DNA from: Mycolicibacterium psychrotolerans
GTDB lineage: Bacteria > Actinomycetota > Actinomycetes > Mycobacteriales > Mycobacteriaceae
NCBI RefSeq assembly: GCF_010729305.1
Contig: NZ_AP022574.1
Location: 5,518,001-5,582,000, forward strand
DNA length: 64,000 nucleotides
Direction of reading: 5' to 3'
The position numbers and the translations under genes are program-made. The notes beneath the pieces are model-generated. The model was not told where the DNA came from. It saw nothing but the letters and a program-made list of their open reading frames with translations, and ran no database searches. Shown piece by piece: positions 1 to 8,202 of this stretch. Every line of letters starts with the position of its first letter. Within the stretch, counting starts at the first letter, position 1.

Positions 1-198
1 GTGCGCGACAGCCCCGGCAGGCAACAGGCCTGCGCAGGTCACGCGTTTGGAACAGTCTACGAGACTAACAGTTGCATGGTGGTTGCCCTGCATCCGCGGG
101 AGCGCAGCAGCGGGAAACCTCGCGGTCAGGTTCGAGGAGTACAGTCGCCACCGAGCTTGGTTAACCCAGCTAATTAATTTGTCGTATCGATTGAGGAG
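1..198. other. Intergenic region upstream of methyltransferase trio
   Basis: No convincing gene is visible here. The last 40 bases are AT-rich (around 165-190) compared with the rest, as expected for a promoter, and a GAGGAG ribosome-binding site at about 192-197 sits 7 bases before the ATG at 205 and very close to the one at 199-205 region; I cannot place a convincing -35/-10 pair. The window starts inside this region, so its full extent is unknown. Confidence 0.4.
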
Positions 199-1140
199 TT
201 GACGATGGCACGCAGCGACAACGACACCTGGGACCTCGCGTCGAGCGTCGGCGCGACGGCGACGATGGTCGCCGCGGCGCGCGCAGTGGCGTCGCGGGCC
301 GACGAGCCCGTGATCAGCGACCCCTTCGCCGAGCCCCTGGTCCGCGCGGTGGGCGTCGACTTCTTCACCAAGCTGGCCTCCGGCGAGCTCACCCCCGCGG
401 ACCTCGACGCGGGCGACAGGAATTCCGGGGGCCAGTCCCCCGTCGGCATCAGCCGCTTCGCCGACGGGATGGCCGCACGCACCCGCTTCTTCGACGACTT
501 CTTCGCCGAGGCGATGGCCGCCGGTGTGCGCCAGGCCGTCATCCTGGCCTCCGGCCTCGACGCCCGCGCCTACCGACTGGATTGGCCGGCCGACATGGTG
601 CTCTACGAGATCGACCAGCCCGAGGTGATCGCGTTCAAGAAGCAGACCCTGGCCGGGCTCGGCGCCCAGCCGACCACGGAGCTGCGCACGGTCCCCATCG
701 ACCTGCGCCAGGACTGGCCGACCGCACTGGCCGACGCCGGCTTCGACGTGAGCCGCCCGAGCGCGTGGATCGCCGAAGGCCTGTTCGGTTACCTGCCTCC
801 CGACGCGCAGGACCGGCTGCTGGACCAGATCGACGAGCTGAGCGCCCCGGGCAGCCGGCTGGCCGCCGAGGGGGTGCCCTCCCACCAGGAAGGGGACTCC
901 GAGGAACTGCGGGAGAAGATGAAGGAGTCGACGGATCTGTGGCGCAGCCACGGTTTCGACCTCGACTTCTCCGAGCTGGTGTTCCTCGGTGAGCGCGCGG
1001 AGGTCACCGAGTACCTGCGCGGCCACGGCTGGACCGTCGACGGCGTGCCCACCAACGACCTACTGGTCCGCTGTGGCCTGCCGCCGATGAATCCGGACGA
1101 GGGCTTCGCCGACGTCGTCTACGTCAGCGCGGCGAAGTAG
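199..1140 (+). CDS. SAM-dependent methyltransferase, mycobacterial TIGR00027 type (copy 1)
   Basis: Putative class I S-adenosylmethionine methyltransferase of 313 residues, from the large mycobacterial family related to leucine carboxyl methyltransferases; substrates of these enzymes are unknown. Visible family marks are the N-terminal WDLASSVGATATMVAAARA block, the DPFAEPLVRAVGVDFF block, the SAM-loop region VILASGLDARAYRLDWP (about residues 114-130), YEIDQPEVIAFK and AEGLFGYLPPDAQDRL. The upstream TTGAGGAGTTGAC is a good ribosome-binding site. It heads a run of three tandem paralogues (8-base gap to the next, then a 4-base overlap), so the three are probably cotranscribed. A second in-frame ATG at 205 is a possible start. 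Family call is firm, function is not. Confidence 0.9.
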   Translation: MTMARSDNDTWDLASSVGATATMVAAARAVASRADEPVISDPFAEPLVRAVGVDFFTKLASGELTPADLDAGDRNSGGQSPVGISRFADGMAARTRFFDDFFAEAMAAGVRQAVILASGLDARAYRLDWPADMVLYEIDQPEVIAFKKQTLAGLGAQPTTELRTVPIDLRQDWPTALADAGFDVSRPSAWIAEGLFGYLPPDAQDRLLDQIDELSAPGSRLAAEGVPSHQEGDSEELREKMKESTDLWRSHGFDLDFSELVFLGERAEVTEYLRGHGWTVDGVPTNDLLVRCGLPPMNPDEGFADVVYVSAAK

Positions 1141-1148
1141 ACCCCGCC

Positions 1149-2054
1149 GTGGCGCGCGCCGAGGGAGACCGGTGGGATCTGGCGTCGAGTGTCGGGTCGA
1201 CGGCGACGATGGTCGCCGCGGCGCGGGCCGTCGCCAGCCGGGAACCCGACCCCCTGATCGACGATCCGTACGCCGCCCCACTGGTGCGCGCGGTCGGCAT
1301 CGATTTCTTCACCAAGGTGGTCGACGGGACGCTCTCGTTCGCCGACTCCGACGAATCCGGGGTCGCTCGGCTGATGACGGACGTGTTGGCCGTGCGGACC
1401 CGGTTCTTCGACGACTTCTTCCTCGACGCAGGGGCGGCCGGTATCCGGCAGGCGGTGATCCTGGCCTCGGGCCTGGACTCGCGGCCCTACCGGCTGCCCT
1501 GGCCCGACGGCACCACGGTGTTCGAGATCGACCAGCCGCAGGTCCTGGAGTTCAAGGCCGCCGCACTGGCCGAGATCGGCGCCACGCCTTCGGCACACCA
1601 TCGGGCTGTGGCCGTCGACCTGCGCGACGACTGGCCGGCCGCCCTGCGCGCCCACGGATTCGACGAGACCGTCCCGACCGCGTGGAGCGCAGAGGGTCTG
1701 CTTGTCTACCTGCCGCCCGACGCGCAGGACCGCCTCTTCGACCACATCACCGCGCTGTCGGCACCCGGCAGCCGGCTGGCCACCGAATTCCATCCCGATG
1801 CCGGCGCCTCCATCGGTGAGCGGACCCGGGCGCTGAGGGCGCAGTGGTCCGATCACGGATTCGATGTCGACGTCGCGGACCTGTTCTACCCGGGCGAGCG
1901 CACTCCCCCGGCCGACTACCTGTCCGGCCAGAGCTGGCATGTGAGCACGCGGACCCGCCCCGAGGTCTTCGCCGGTTACGGTCGCACGTTCGGCGCCGGT
2001 GAGGCGCTGGCGTCGCTGCGGGACTCGCTGGCGCTCACGGCGGTGAAGTCATGA
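1149..2054 (+). CDS. SAM-dependent methyltransferase, TIGR00027 type (copy 2)
   Basis: 301-residue paralogue of the preceding gene, starting at a GTG 8 bases after its stop. It carries the same ordered blocks: WDLASSVGSTATMVAAARA near the N terminus, DPYAAPLVRAVGIDFF, the SAM-loop VILASGLDSRPYRLPWP, FEIDQPQVLEFK and AEGLLVYLPPDAQDRLF. The C-terminal third is the most divergent part of the trio and ends in an unrelated serine/alanine/leucine-rich tail instead of the VYVSA ending of the other two, which suggests different substrate specificity. Its stop overlaps the next start in an ATGA, a sign of translational coupling. The substrate cannot be inferred from sequence. Confidence 0.9.
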   Translation: MARAEGDRWDLASSVGSTATMVAAARAVASREPDPLIDDPYAAPLVRAVGIDFFTKVVDGTLSFADSDESGVARLMTDVLAVRTRFFDDFFLDAGAAGIRQAVILASGLDSRPYRLPWPDGTTVFEIDQPQVLEFKAAALAEIGATPSAHHRAVAVDLRDDWPAALRAHGFDETVPTAWSAEGLLVYLPPDAQDRLFDHITALSAPGSRLATEFHPDAGASIGERTRALRAQWSDHGFDVDVADLFYPGERTPPADYLSGQSWHVSTRTRPEVFAGYGRTFGAGEALASLRDSLALTAVKS

Positions 2055-2992
2055 GCCGCAGCGGCGATGATTCGTGGGACCTGGCGTCGAGCGTCGGCAC
2101 GACGGCGACGATGGTCGCCGCGGGCCGGGCGATGGCGAGCGCGGTTCCCGGGGCCCTGATCGACGATCCGGTCGCCGCGCCGCTGGTGCGGGCGGTCGGC
2201 ATCGACTTCTTCACGAAGATGATCGACGGCGAACTCGACATGTCGGCGTTCGGCGACGCCTCCCCCGAGCGGGCCGAGGCGATGATCAACGGAATGGCGT
2301 TGCGCACCAAGTTCTTCGACGACTGCGCATTGGCGTCGACGGCCGCCGGCGCACGGCAGGTGGTGATCCTGGCCTCGGGGCTGGACGCCCGCGCCTATCG
2401 CCTGCCGTGGCCCGACGGCACATGCGTGTTCGAACTCGACCAACCCGAGGTGATCGCGTTCAAGACCTCGACGCTGGCCACACTCGGTGCGCAACCCACC
2501 GCGACGCACCGCGCCATCCCGATCGAACTGCGGTACGACTGGCCGGCAGCGTTGCGCGACAACGGCTTCGACCCGGAGGTCCGCACCGCGTGGCTGGCCG
2601 AGGGCCTGCTGATCTATCTGCCGCCCGAGGCGCAGGACCAGTTGTTCGACCGGATCACCGCGCTCTCGGCACCGGGGTCCACGATCGCCACCGAGTACGT
2701 GCCCGGCATCGTCGACCTGGATGCCGAGAAGGCGCGGACGGCGTCGGCGCCGCTGCGCGACCACGGCCTCGACATCGACATGCCGTCGCTCGTCTACACC
2801 GGACCCCGTACCCCGGTGCCCGACTACCTGCGCGACGTGGGCTGGCAGGTCACCGGCGCGCCGCGCGACGAATTGTTCGCCCGCTACCGGCTGCCGGGCG
2901 TCGAGCGGGCCGGAGACGTCGACCCCCTCGGCGAGATCGTCTACGTGAGCGCCGAACTCAGTACCGGGAAGTCCCCAGCCACAGCACGTTGA
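2051..2992 (+). CDS. SAM-dependent methyltransferase, TIGR00027 type (copy 3)
   Basis: 313-residue third paralogue; its ATG overlaps the stop of copy 2. Blocks seen: WDLASSVGTTATMVAAGRA, DPVAAPLVRAVGIDFF, VILASGLDARAYRLPWP with the conserved G-D SAM motif, FELDQPEVIAFK, and AEGLLIYLPPEAQDQLF. The C terminus contains GEIVYVSAELS and runs 35 bases into the 3' end of the convergent sppA gene, so the two tail regions share DNA on opposite strands. Genes of this family also lie next to sppA in M. tuberculosis (Rv0724A-Rv0726c from memory), supporting orthologous placement. Substrate unknown. Confidence 0.9.
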   Translation: MSRSGDDSWDLASSVGTTATMVAAGRAMASAVPGALIDDPVAAPLVRAVGIDFFTKMIDGELDMSAFGDASPERAEAMINGMALRTKFFDDCALASTAAGARQVVILASGLDARAYRLPWPDGTCVFELDQPEVIAFKTSTLATLGAQPTATHRAIPIELRYDWPAALRDNGFDPEVRTAWLAEGLLIYLPPEAQDQLFDRITALSAPGSTIATEYVPGIVDLDAEKARTASAPLRDHGLDIDMPSLVYTGPRTPVPDYLRDVGWQVTGAPRDELFARYRLPGVERAGDVDPLGEIVYVSAELSTGKSPATAR

Positions 2993-4754
2993 CGCCGGTC
3001 AGCGACCGCTGAGACTGATCGACCACCTCGGTCAGTGAGCGAACGGCCAACGCGCTCACCATCTCCGAGACCGACGCGGCGGCCGGCTGGGAAGAAGCCT
3101 TGGGCCGCAGCATGTCCCGCAGCGACGACCCGGGCAGGTGGGCGATGTTCACCTTGGTGTCCTCGTCGATCCCGGCGAGCGCCTTGGCCCGGGTGATCGC
3201 GGTGCGCAGCCCACCGAGCTCGTCGACCAGGCCACGCTCGAGCGCGTCGGCACCCGTCCACACCCGGCCGCGGGCCACTTGGTCGACCGCCTCTGCGCTC
3301 ATCCGGCGGCCGTCGGCGACCCGGTTGACGAAATCGGTGTAGAACAGGTCGGCCTCGGCCTCCACGTGCGCCTGCTGCTCCTCGGTGAACGGTGCGTTGA
3401 CCGACCACGCATCGGCATTGGCGTTGGTGCGCACGGCGCCCGAACCGACCCCGAGCCGGTCCTTGAGGTCGCGGGCGACGAGCTTGCCCGTCACGACGCC
3501 GATCGACCCGGTGATGGTGGCCGCGTTGGCCACGATGGCGTCGGCCGCCATCGACACGTAGTAGCCGCCCGAGGCCGCGACCGCGCCCATCGACGCCACC
3601 ACCGGCGTGCCTTGCTCACGCAGCCGCACCACCTCCCGCCAGATCGTCTCCGATCCGGTGACCGAGCCGCCGGGACTGTCGACGCGCAGTACGACCGCGG
3701 CCACGTCGTCGTCGGCGCCGGCCTGCCGCAACGCCGCGGCGATCGTGTCACCGCCGGCGCTGGCGCCGCCGAACGGGGACACCGGCCTGCCACGGCCGCT
3801 GACGATGGGCCCGGCCAGCGTGACGACGGCGATCGTCTGGCGGCCCTTGCGTCCCGGCAGCGCGGGGGTCGGCATCGAGGGCCTGCTGGTGCGCGCGTAC
3901 CGGGACAGGAAGAGCCGCGGCGGCGCATCGTCGCCGTCGGCGTCCCCGTCCCCCGCGGCGCCCGTCATGTCCGCGATGCGCGCATAGGCCTCGTCGCGGA
4001 ACCCGATGCGGTCCACCAGCCCCGCGGTCACCGCGTCCTCGCGCAGAAGGGGGGCGCGGTCGGCCAGTCCGTCCAGCGCGGCGGGGTCGACGTTCCGCGA
4101 CGCCGCCACCGCCTGCCACACCTGGGCACGCAGGCTGTTCACCAGCGCCGTGTCGGCCTCACGGTGCGCCTCGGTGTAGCCGCCCTGGGTGAAGAGGTTC
4201 GCCGCGGACTTGTACTCGCCGCGGGCGGTGAACTGCGCCTCGACGCCGAGCTTGTCGAGGGCGTCGCGCAGGAACAGGGCGCTGGTGGCGAACCCGACCA
4301 GCCCGACCGTGCCCGACGGCTGCATCCATACCTCACCGAACGCCGAGGCAAGGTAGTACGACAGCGTGCCGGGGTAGGTCTCGGCCCAGGCCAGAGACGG
4401 CTTGCGTTCGGTGAACGCCGCGATGGCCGCGCGCAGTTCCTGCACCGGTCCCGGTGGCGCCGCGTCGAGCTGGACCCGCGCGATCAACCCCGCGACCCGC
4501 GGATCCTCGGCGGCCCGGTGGATGGCGGCGACGGTTTCGCGCAGCAGCAGCGGGCGGCTGGCCCCGAGGATCCCCGACACCATGGCGACCGGGTCGAAGC
4601 CGGCGGTCTCCGAGGGCGTCTGCTGCAGATCGATCTCCAGGATGCAGCCGGCGGGCACCCCCTGGTGACGGGCGGTGTCGACCTTTCGGGCCAGCTCGCG
4701 GAAGTCATCCGGGCCGGGCAAGAATCCGGGCACGCCGGAGAGCACAGAGATCAT
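2958..4754 (-). CDS. sppA: Signal peptide peptidase SppA, 67K type (protease IV)
   Basis: 598-residue serine/lysine-dyad protease of the S49 family that degrades cleaved signal peptides and misfolded membrane-associated peptides. It has the two-domain long form. The N-terminal half (about residues 50-270) carries the presumed catalytic Lys in ARGEYKSAANLFTQGG; the C-terminal half (about 310-560) carries VDSPGGSVTGSE and the nucleophile Ser in MGAVAASGGYYVS. Unlike E. coli SppA, no clear N-terminal membrane anchor is visible. I place the start at the ATG at 4754 (MISVLSGVPGF); an in-frame extension upstream to 4868 would be Arg/Pro-rich and overlap the DUF732 gene, so it is unlikely. Located downstream of the spc ribosomal operon as in other mycobacteria. 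Confidence 0.93.
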   Translation of the reverse strand: MISVLSGVPGFLPGPDDFRELARKVDTARHQGVPAGCILEIDLQQTPSETAGFDPVAMVSGILGASRPLLLRETVAAIHRAAEDPRVAGLIARVQLDAAPPGPVQELRAAIAAFTERKPSLAWAETYPGTLSYYLASAFGEVWMQPSGTVGLVGFATSALFLRDALDKLGVEAQFTARGEYKSAANLFTQGGYTEAHREADTALVNSLRAQVWQAVAASRNVDPAALDGLADRAPLLREDAVTAGLVDRIGFRDEAYARIADMTGAAGDGDADGDDAPPRLFLSRYARTSRPSMPTPALPGRKGRQTIAVVTLAGPIVSGRGRPVSPFGGASAGGDTIAAALRQAGADDDVAAVVLRVDSPGGSVTGSETIWREVVRLREQGTPVVASMGAVAASGGYYVSMAADAIVANAATITGSIGVVTGKLVARDLKDRLGVGSGAVRTNANADAWSVNAPFTEEQQAHVEAEADLFYTDFVNRVADGRRMSAEAVDQVARGRVWTGADALERGLVDELGGLRTAITRAKALAGIDEDTKVNIAHLPGSSLRDMLRPKASSQPAAASVSEMVSALAVRSLTEVVDQSQRSLTGVNVLWLGTSRY

Positions 4755-4785
4755 GGCACCGAGCGTACCGACGCCCGGGTCGAGG

Positions 4786-5130
4786 TCAGCGCCCGACGAA
4801 GCGGGCGTGCTGCGGGCAGTAGGCCTGCACCGATGCCTTGAGCAGCCCACCGGCCTGGGCGCGATCAAGCCCCCGGCTCGTCAGAGTGGTGACCACTCCG
4901 CGCACGGCGGGCACCGGGTTGACGGAGTTGGCCGCCAGCGATGTGGTCAGCATCTCGCAGACCTGCTTGCCGACGTCGGGAAGATCGGTGTTCGGCGCGA
5001 ACGGGATATTCATCTTGCCCACCGCGTCGGTGAACCACTGATCGGCCGTCTGGGCCTGCGCCGGTGCTGCCATTCCGAGGGCGATCCCGGCGGCGAGGAT
5101 CGCCGTGACAACTGTGCGCCGGTGGCTCAT
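4786..5130 (-). CDS. DUF732 secreted small protein
   Basis: 114-residue exported protein. The N terminus has a Sec signal peptide: basic MSHRRT, then a hydrophobic stretch, with a likely cleavage after APAQAQ near residue 27. The mature part fits the mycobacterial DUF732 family, with two conserved Cys (in QVCEMLTT and QAYCPQH) that could form a disulfide, and a helical C-terminal half. The function of DUF732 proteins is unknown. I prefer the ATG at 5130 over the TTG one codon upstream because AAGGAG ends 8 bases before the ATG. It lies between the spc operon terminator and sppA, 31 bases upstream of sppA. Confidence 0.8.
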   Translation of the reverse strand: MSHRRTVVTAILAAGIALGMAAPAQAQTADQWFTDAVGKMNIPFAPNTDLPDVGKQVCEMLTTSLAANSVNPVPAVRGVVTTLTSRGLDRAQAGGLLKASVQAYCPQHARFVGR

Positions 5131-5203
5131 CAAGACTGCTCCTTCTTCTCCCCCGTCGGTGGCTCATCGCCCAGGACGGCTCCGACGTTACCGGCCGCCA
5201 ACC

Positions 5204-5226
5204 AAAAACCCCCGCCGGAGCGGGGG
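5204..5226 (-). terminator. Rho-independent terminator of the spc operon
   Basis: On the minus strand CCCCCGC, a TCCG loop and GCGGGGG form a perfect 7-bp GC stem followed by TTTTT. It begins about 20 bases after the rplO stop, so it ends the spc-type ribosomal transcript before the DUF732 and sppA genes. Confidence 0.9.
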
Positions 5227-5245
5227 TCTTCAGCTGTGGAACGAC

Positions 5246-5686
5246 TTACAGTTCGGTGGCGCTACCGCCGGCGGCGGTGATCGCCTCCCGGGCGCTGCCG
5301 CTGAACTTGTGCGCGGTGATGTCGACCTTGGCCGACAGCTTGCCGTCGCCGAGAACCTTCACCAGAACGTTCTTGCGCACCAGGCCCTTGGCCACCAGTT
5401 CGTCGACGCCGATGGTGCCGCCCTCGGGGAACGCCTTGCCGATGTCGCCGATGTTGACGACGCCGTACTCGGTGCGGAACCGGTTGCGGAAGCCCTTGAG
5501 CTTGGGCAGCCGCATGTGGATCGGCATCTGGCCGCCCTCGAAGCCCACCGGGACGTTCTTGCGGGCGCCGGTGCCCTTGGTGCCGCGGCCCGCGGTCTTG
5601 CCCTTGGAGCCCTCACCGCGACCCACGCGGGTCTTCTTCGTCTTCTCGCCGGGAGCCGGTTTGAGGTCGTGCAGTTTGATCGTCAT
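5246..5686 (-). CDS. rplO: 50S ribosomal protein L15
   Basis: 146 residues, normal length for L15, a 23S rRNA-binding protein of the large subunit assembled late. The N terminus has the diagnostic MTIKLHDLKPAPG followed by the Gly/Lys/Arg-rich unstructured tail (KKTRVGRGEGSKGKTAGRG), and the globular part carries GFEGGQMPIHMRLPKLKGF. It is the last gene of the spc-type operon, 4 bases after rpmD, and is followed directly by a strong intrinsic terminator. secY, adk and map, which follow rplO in many bacteria, do not follow here. Confidence 0.98.
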   Translation of the reverse strand: MTIKLHDLKPAPGEKTKKTRVGRGEGSKGKTAGRGTKGTGARKNVPVGFEGGQMPIHMRLPKLKGFRNRFRTEYGVVNIGDIGKAFPEGGTIGVDELVAKGLVRKNVLVKVLGDGKLSAKVDITAHKFSGSAREAITAAGGSATEL

Positions 5687-5690
5687 GTCG

Positions 5691-5870
5691 CTATACCTCC
5701 TCGACCGTGACGAGGTGGTGCACGGTCTTGATCAATCCGCGGGTCTGCGGGTTGTCCTCGCGCACCACGGACTGGCGGATCTTGCGCAAGCCGAGCGTGC
5801 GCAGGGTCTCGCGCTGCTTCCACCGGGAGCCGATGGTGCTGCGCACCTGGGTGATCTTGAGCTCTGCCAT
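5691..5870 (-). CDS. rpmD: 50S ribosomal protein L30
   Basis: 59 residues, the short bacterial L30. The sequence MAELKITQVRSTIGS, then RETLRTLGLRKI and a VHHLVTVEE ending is diagnostic. The ATG at 5870 is chosen because it is 4 bases after the rpsE stop; an open frame upstream of it has no L30 similarity. It lies between rpsE and rplO in the canonical order. Confidence 0.97.
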   Translation of the reverse strand: MAELKITQVRSTIGSRWKQRETLRTLGLRKIRQSVVREDNPQTRGLIKTVHHLVTVEEV

Positions 5871-5874
5871 GTTC

Positions 5875-6540
5875 CTAAGCCGTTCCCTCACGCGCGGCGC
5901 CGGCGGCCAGGGCGTCAGCCTCACGACGGGCCCTGAGCATGCCGGCGGGCGCTACATCTTCGATCGGCAGACCGCGGCGGGCCGCGACCTCCTCGGGGCG
6001 CTGCAACAGCTTCAGCGCGGCGACGGTTGCGTGCACCACGTTGATCGCGTTGTCACTGCCCAGCGACTTGGCCAGCACGTCGTGCACGCCGGCGCACTCC
6101 AGCACCGCGCGGCACGCGCCACCGGCGATGACGCCGGTACCGGGGCTGGCCGGGCGCAGCATGACCACACCGGCCGCGGCCTCACCCTGGACCGGGTGGG
6201 TCACGGTGCCGCCGATCAGCGGAACCCGGAAGAAGTTCTTGCGCGCTTCCTCGACACCCTTGGCGATCGCGGCAGGCACCTCTTTGGCCTTGCCGTAGCC
6301 GACGCCGACCATGCCCTTACCGTCGCCGACGATCACCAGCGCGGTGAAGCTGAACCGGCGACCACCCTTGACGACCTTGGAGACGCGGTTGATCGCGACG
6401 ACGCGCTCGAGGTAGTTGCTCTTCTCGCGGTCGTCACGTCCGCCCCGGCCGCCGCGATCGTCACGGCGGCCACGGCCGCCGCGGTCGTCGCGGCCACCGC
6501 GATTGTCCTGCGCCGAACCGGCGCCAGCCTGGTCGGCCAT
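5875..6540 (-). CDS. rpsE: 30S ribosomal protein S5 with Arg/Gly/Asp-repeat N terminus
   Basis: 221 residues. The conserved core starts at about residue 45 (SNYLERVVAINRVSKVVKGGRR), with the S5 RNA-binding domain and the C-terminal domain (PASPGTGVIAGG, ALKLLQRPEEVA). The first 40 residues are an unusual low-complexity tail built of DDRGG/RGGRG units. S5 contributes to mRNA entry, helicase activity and accuracy. Two adjacent ATGs (6543 and 6540) are possible; the second gives MADQAG, closer to other mycobacterial S5 proteins, with GAGAGGA about 7 bases upstream. The stop is 4 bases from rpmD. Confidence 0.97.
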   Translation of the reverse strand: MADQAGAGSAQDNRGGRDDRGGRGRRDDRGGRGGRDDREKSNYLERVVAINRVSKVVKGGRRFSFTALVIVGDGKGMVGVGYGKAKEVPAAIAKGVEEARKNFFRVPLIGGTVTHPVQGEAAAGVVMLRPASPGTGVIAGGACRAVLECAGVHDVLAKSLGSDNAINVVHATVAALKLLQRPEEVAARRGLPIEDVAPAGMLRARREADALAAGAAREGTA

Positions 6541-6565
6541 CATGCAGTCCTCTCGTTGAAAGTCA

Positions 6566-6979
6566 TCAGAACTTCAGCCCACTCTCGCGCGCCGCGTCGG
6601 CCAGGGCCGCGATCCTTCCGCCGTAGGTGTACCCACCGCGGTCGAACACGACCTCGTCGATGCCGGCGGCCTTCGCGCGCTCGGCGATCAGCTGGCCCAC
6701 CCGCGAGCTGGCGGCCTTCTTGTCGCCCTCCACGGCCCGCACGTCGGCCTCGATCGAGGACGCCGCGGCCAGCGTGACGCCCTCGAGGTCGTCGACGAGC
6801 TGGACGTGGATGTGCCGCGAGGAGCGGTTGACCACCAGGCGCGGACGCTCGGCGGTGCCGGCGACCTTCTTGCGCAGGCGGGCATGCCTGCGCAGCCGCG
6901 ACGTGCGCCGCGTCTCGGAGATGTTCTTGCCCACCGGGGTGTGCCCGGTGCTCACTGTGCTTTTGCTGTTGGTCGCCAT
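6566..6979 (-). CDS. rplR: 50S ribosomal protein L18
   Basis: 137 residues; binds 5S rRNA together with L5 in the central protuberance. After a short unconserved N terminus comes RRHARLRKKVAGTAERPRL, then VNRSSRHIHVQLVDD and the C-terminal FDRGGYTYGGRIAALADAARE, all diagnostic. It sits between rplF and rpsE with a 3-base gap from rplF and 25 bases before rpsE, in the standard spc order. Confidence 0.98.
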   Translation of the reverse strand: MATNSKSTVSTGHTPVGKNISETRRTSRLRRHARLRKKVAGTAERPRLVVNRSSRHIHVQLVDDLEGVTLAAASSIEADVRAVEGDKKAASSRVGQLIAERAKAAGIDEVVFDRGGYTYGGRIAALADAARESGLKF

Positions 6980-6982
6980 CTG

Positions 6983-7522
6983 CTACTTACCCGTCTTTCC
7001 GACCTTGCGACGGATCTGCTCGCCTTCGTAGCGGATTCCCTTGCCCTTGTAGGGGTCGCTCTTCCGCAGGCGGCGGATGTTGGCCGCAATCTGGCCGACC
7101 TTCTGCTTGTCGATACCGGAGATCGAGAACTTGGTGGGCGTCTCGACCGCGAACGTGACGCCTTCCGGTGCGGTGATCAGCACCGGGTGGCTGTAGCCGA
7201 GCGCGAACTCGAGGTCGTTGCCCTTCGCCACCACGCGGTAGCCGACACCGAAGATCTCCATCTTGGTGGTGTAGCCCTGGGTCACACCGTCGACCAGGTT
7301 GGCGATCAGTGTGCGGGACAGCCCGTGCAGCGAACGGTTACGCCGCTCGTCGTTGGGACGGGTGACCACGATGGCGCCGTCGTCGTCGCGCGAGACCTCG
7401 ATCGGCTCGGCGACATCGAGGGTCAGCGTCCCCTTGGGGCCTTTGACGGCGACATTGCGGCCGTCGATCGTGACATCGACCCCGGCGGGAACCGGGACCG
7501 GCTGCTTTCCAATGCGAGACAT
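6983..7522 (-). CDS. rplF: 50S ribosomal protein L6
   Basis: 179 residues, normal length. Starts MSRIGKQPVPVPAGVDV and contains the C-terminal L6 signature region (SHPVLITAPEGV, then LRKSDPYKGKGIRYEGE). L6 lies near the GTPase-associated centre of the 50S subunit at the base of the L7/L12 stalk. It follows rpsH by 14 bases and precedes rplR by 3. Confidence 0.98.
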   Translation of the reverse strand: MSRIGKQPVPVPAGVDVTIDGRNVAVKGPKGTLTLDVAEPIEVSRDDDGAIVVTRPNDERRNRSLHGLSRTLIANLVDGVTQGYTTKMEIFGVGYRVVAKGNDLEFALGYSHPVLITAPEGVTFAVETPTKFSISGIDKQKVGQIAANIRRLRKSDPYKGKGIRYEGEQIRRKVGKTGK

Positions 7523-7536
7523 GTCTTATCTACCCC

Positions 7537-7935
7537 TCACCACACGTACGCGAGGACTTCGCCGCCGACACCCTCACGGGAAGCCTGCCGGTCGGTCCTC
7601 AAGCCGGACGACGTGGAAATGATGGCCACACCCAGCCCGCCGAGAACGCGGGGCAGGTTGGTGGACTTGGCGTACACCCGCAGACCGGGCTTGCTCACAC
7701 GGCGCAGGCCGGCGATGCTTCGCTCCCGGCTCGGGCCGTACTTGAGCTGCACGACCAGGGACTTGCCCACCCGGGCGTCCTCGGTACGGTAGTCGCTGAT
7801 GTAACCCTCCGACTTGAGGATCTCGGCGATGTTGGCCTTGATCTTGCTGTGCGGCAGGGTCACTTCGTCGTGGTACGCCGAATTGGCGTTGCGCAGACGT
7901 GTCAAGAAGTCTGCGATCGGATCCGTCATGGTCAT
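7537..7935 (-). CDS. rpsH: 30S ribosomal protein S8
   Basis: 132 residues. MTMTDPIADFLTRLRNANSA opens the protein and the C-terminal S8 signature STSSGLRTDRQASREGVGGE is present. S8 binds the central domain of 16S rRNA and in other bacteria is the translational repressor of the spc operon. Start at 7935 (MTMTDP) is chosen over the ATG two codons later and over an unconserved upstream extension because it matches other mycobacterial S8 proteins. There are 78 bases between the rpsN stop and this start, a wider gap than elsewhere in this operon. Confidence 0.97.
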   Translation of the reverse strand: MTMTDPIADFLTRLRNANSAYHDEVTLPHSKIKANIAEILKSEGYISDYRTEDARVGKSLVVQLKYGPSRERSIAGLRRVSKPGLRVYAKSTNLPRVLGGLGVAIISTSSGLRTDRQASREGVGGEVLAYVW

Positions 7936-8013
7936 GACAGCCGGTTCACCTTTCTCGCGGCGGTTCCCCCGGAAAGGGGCCTGCCGCAACTGTTTTAGTA
8001 GTGGTTGGCTGGC

Positions 8014-8199
8014 TTACCAGCTGGACTTCTGCACACCGGGCAGTTCGCCGGCGTGCGCCATTTCGCGAAGGCAGATGCGGCACAGGCCGAACTTGCGGAA
8101 CACCGCGTGCGGGCGGCCGCAGCGGTTGCAGCGCGTGTAGCCCCGCACCTTGAACTTCGGCTTCTTGTTGGCCTTGTTGACCAGAGCCTTCTTTGCCAT
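8014..8199 (-). CDS. rpsZ: 30S ribosomal protein S14, type Z (zinc-binding)
   Basis: 61 residues, the short zinc form of S14 (RpsN1/RpsZ). Two CxxC knuckles, CNRC near residue 24 and CRIC near residue 40, should bind one zinc ion. The rest (MAKKALVNKANKKPKFKVRGYTR trimmed here to its start, REMAHAGELPGV at the C terminus) is typical. Mycobacteria often carry a second zinc-free S14 elsewhere under Zur control. It is 3 bases downstream of rplE. Confidence 0.98.
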   Translation of the reverse strand: MAKKALVNKANKKPKFKVRGYTRCNRCGRPHAVFRKFGLCRICLREMAHAGELPGVQKSSW

Positions 8200-8202
8200 T
8201 GC

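Noticed and set aside
4755..4868. N-terminal extension of sppA to 4868 as a membrane anchor.
   Set aside because: It is Arg/Pro-rich, not hydrophobic, and overlaps the DUF732 gene.
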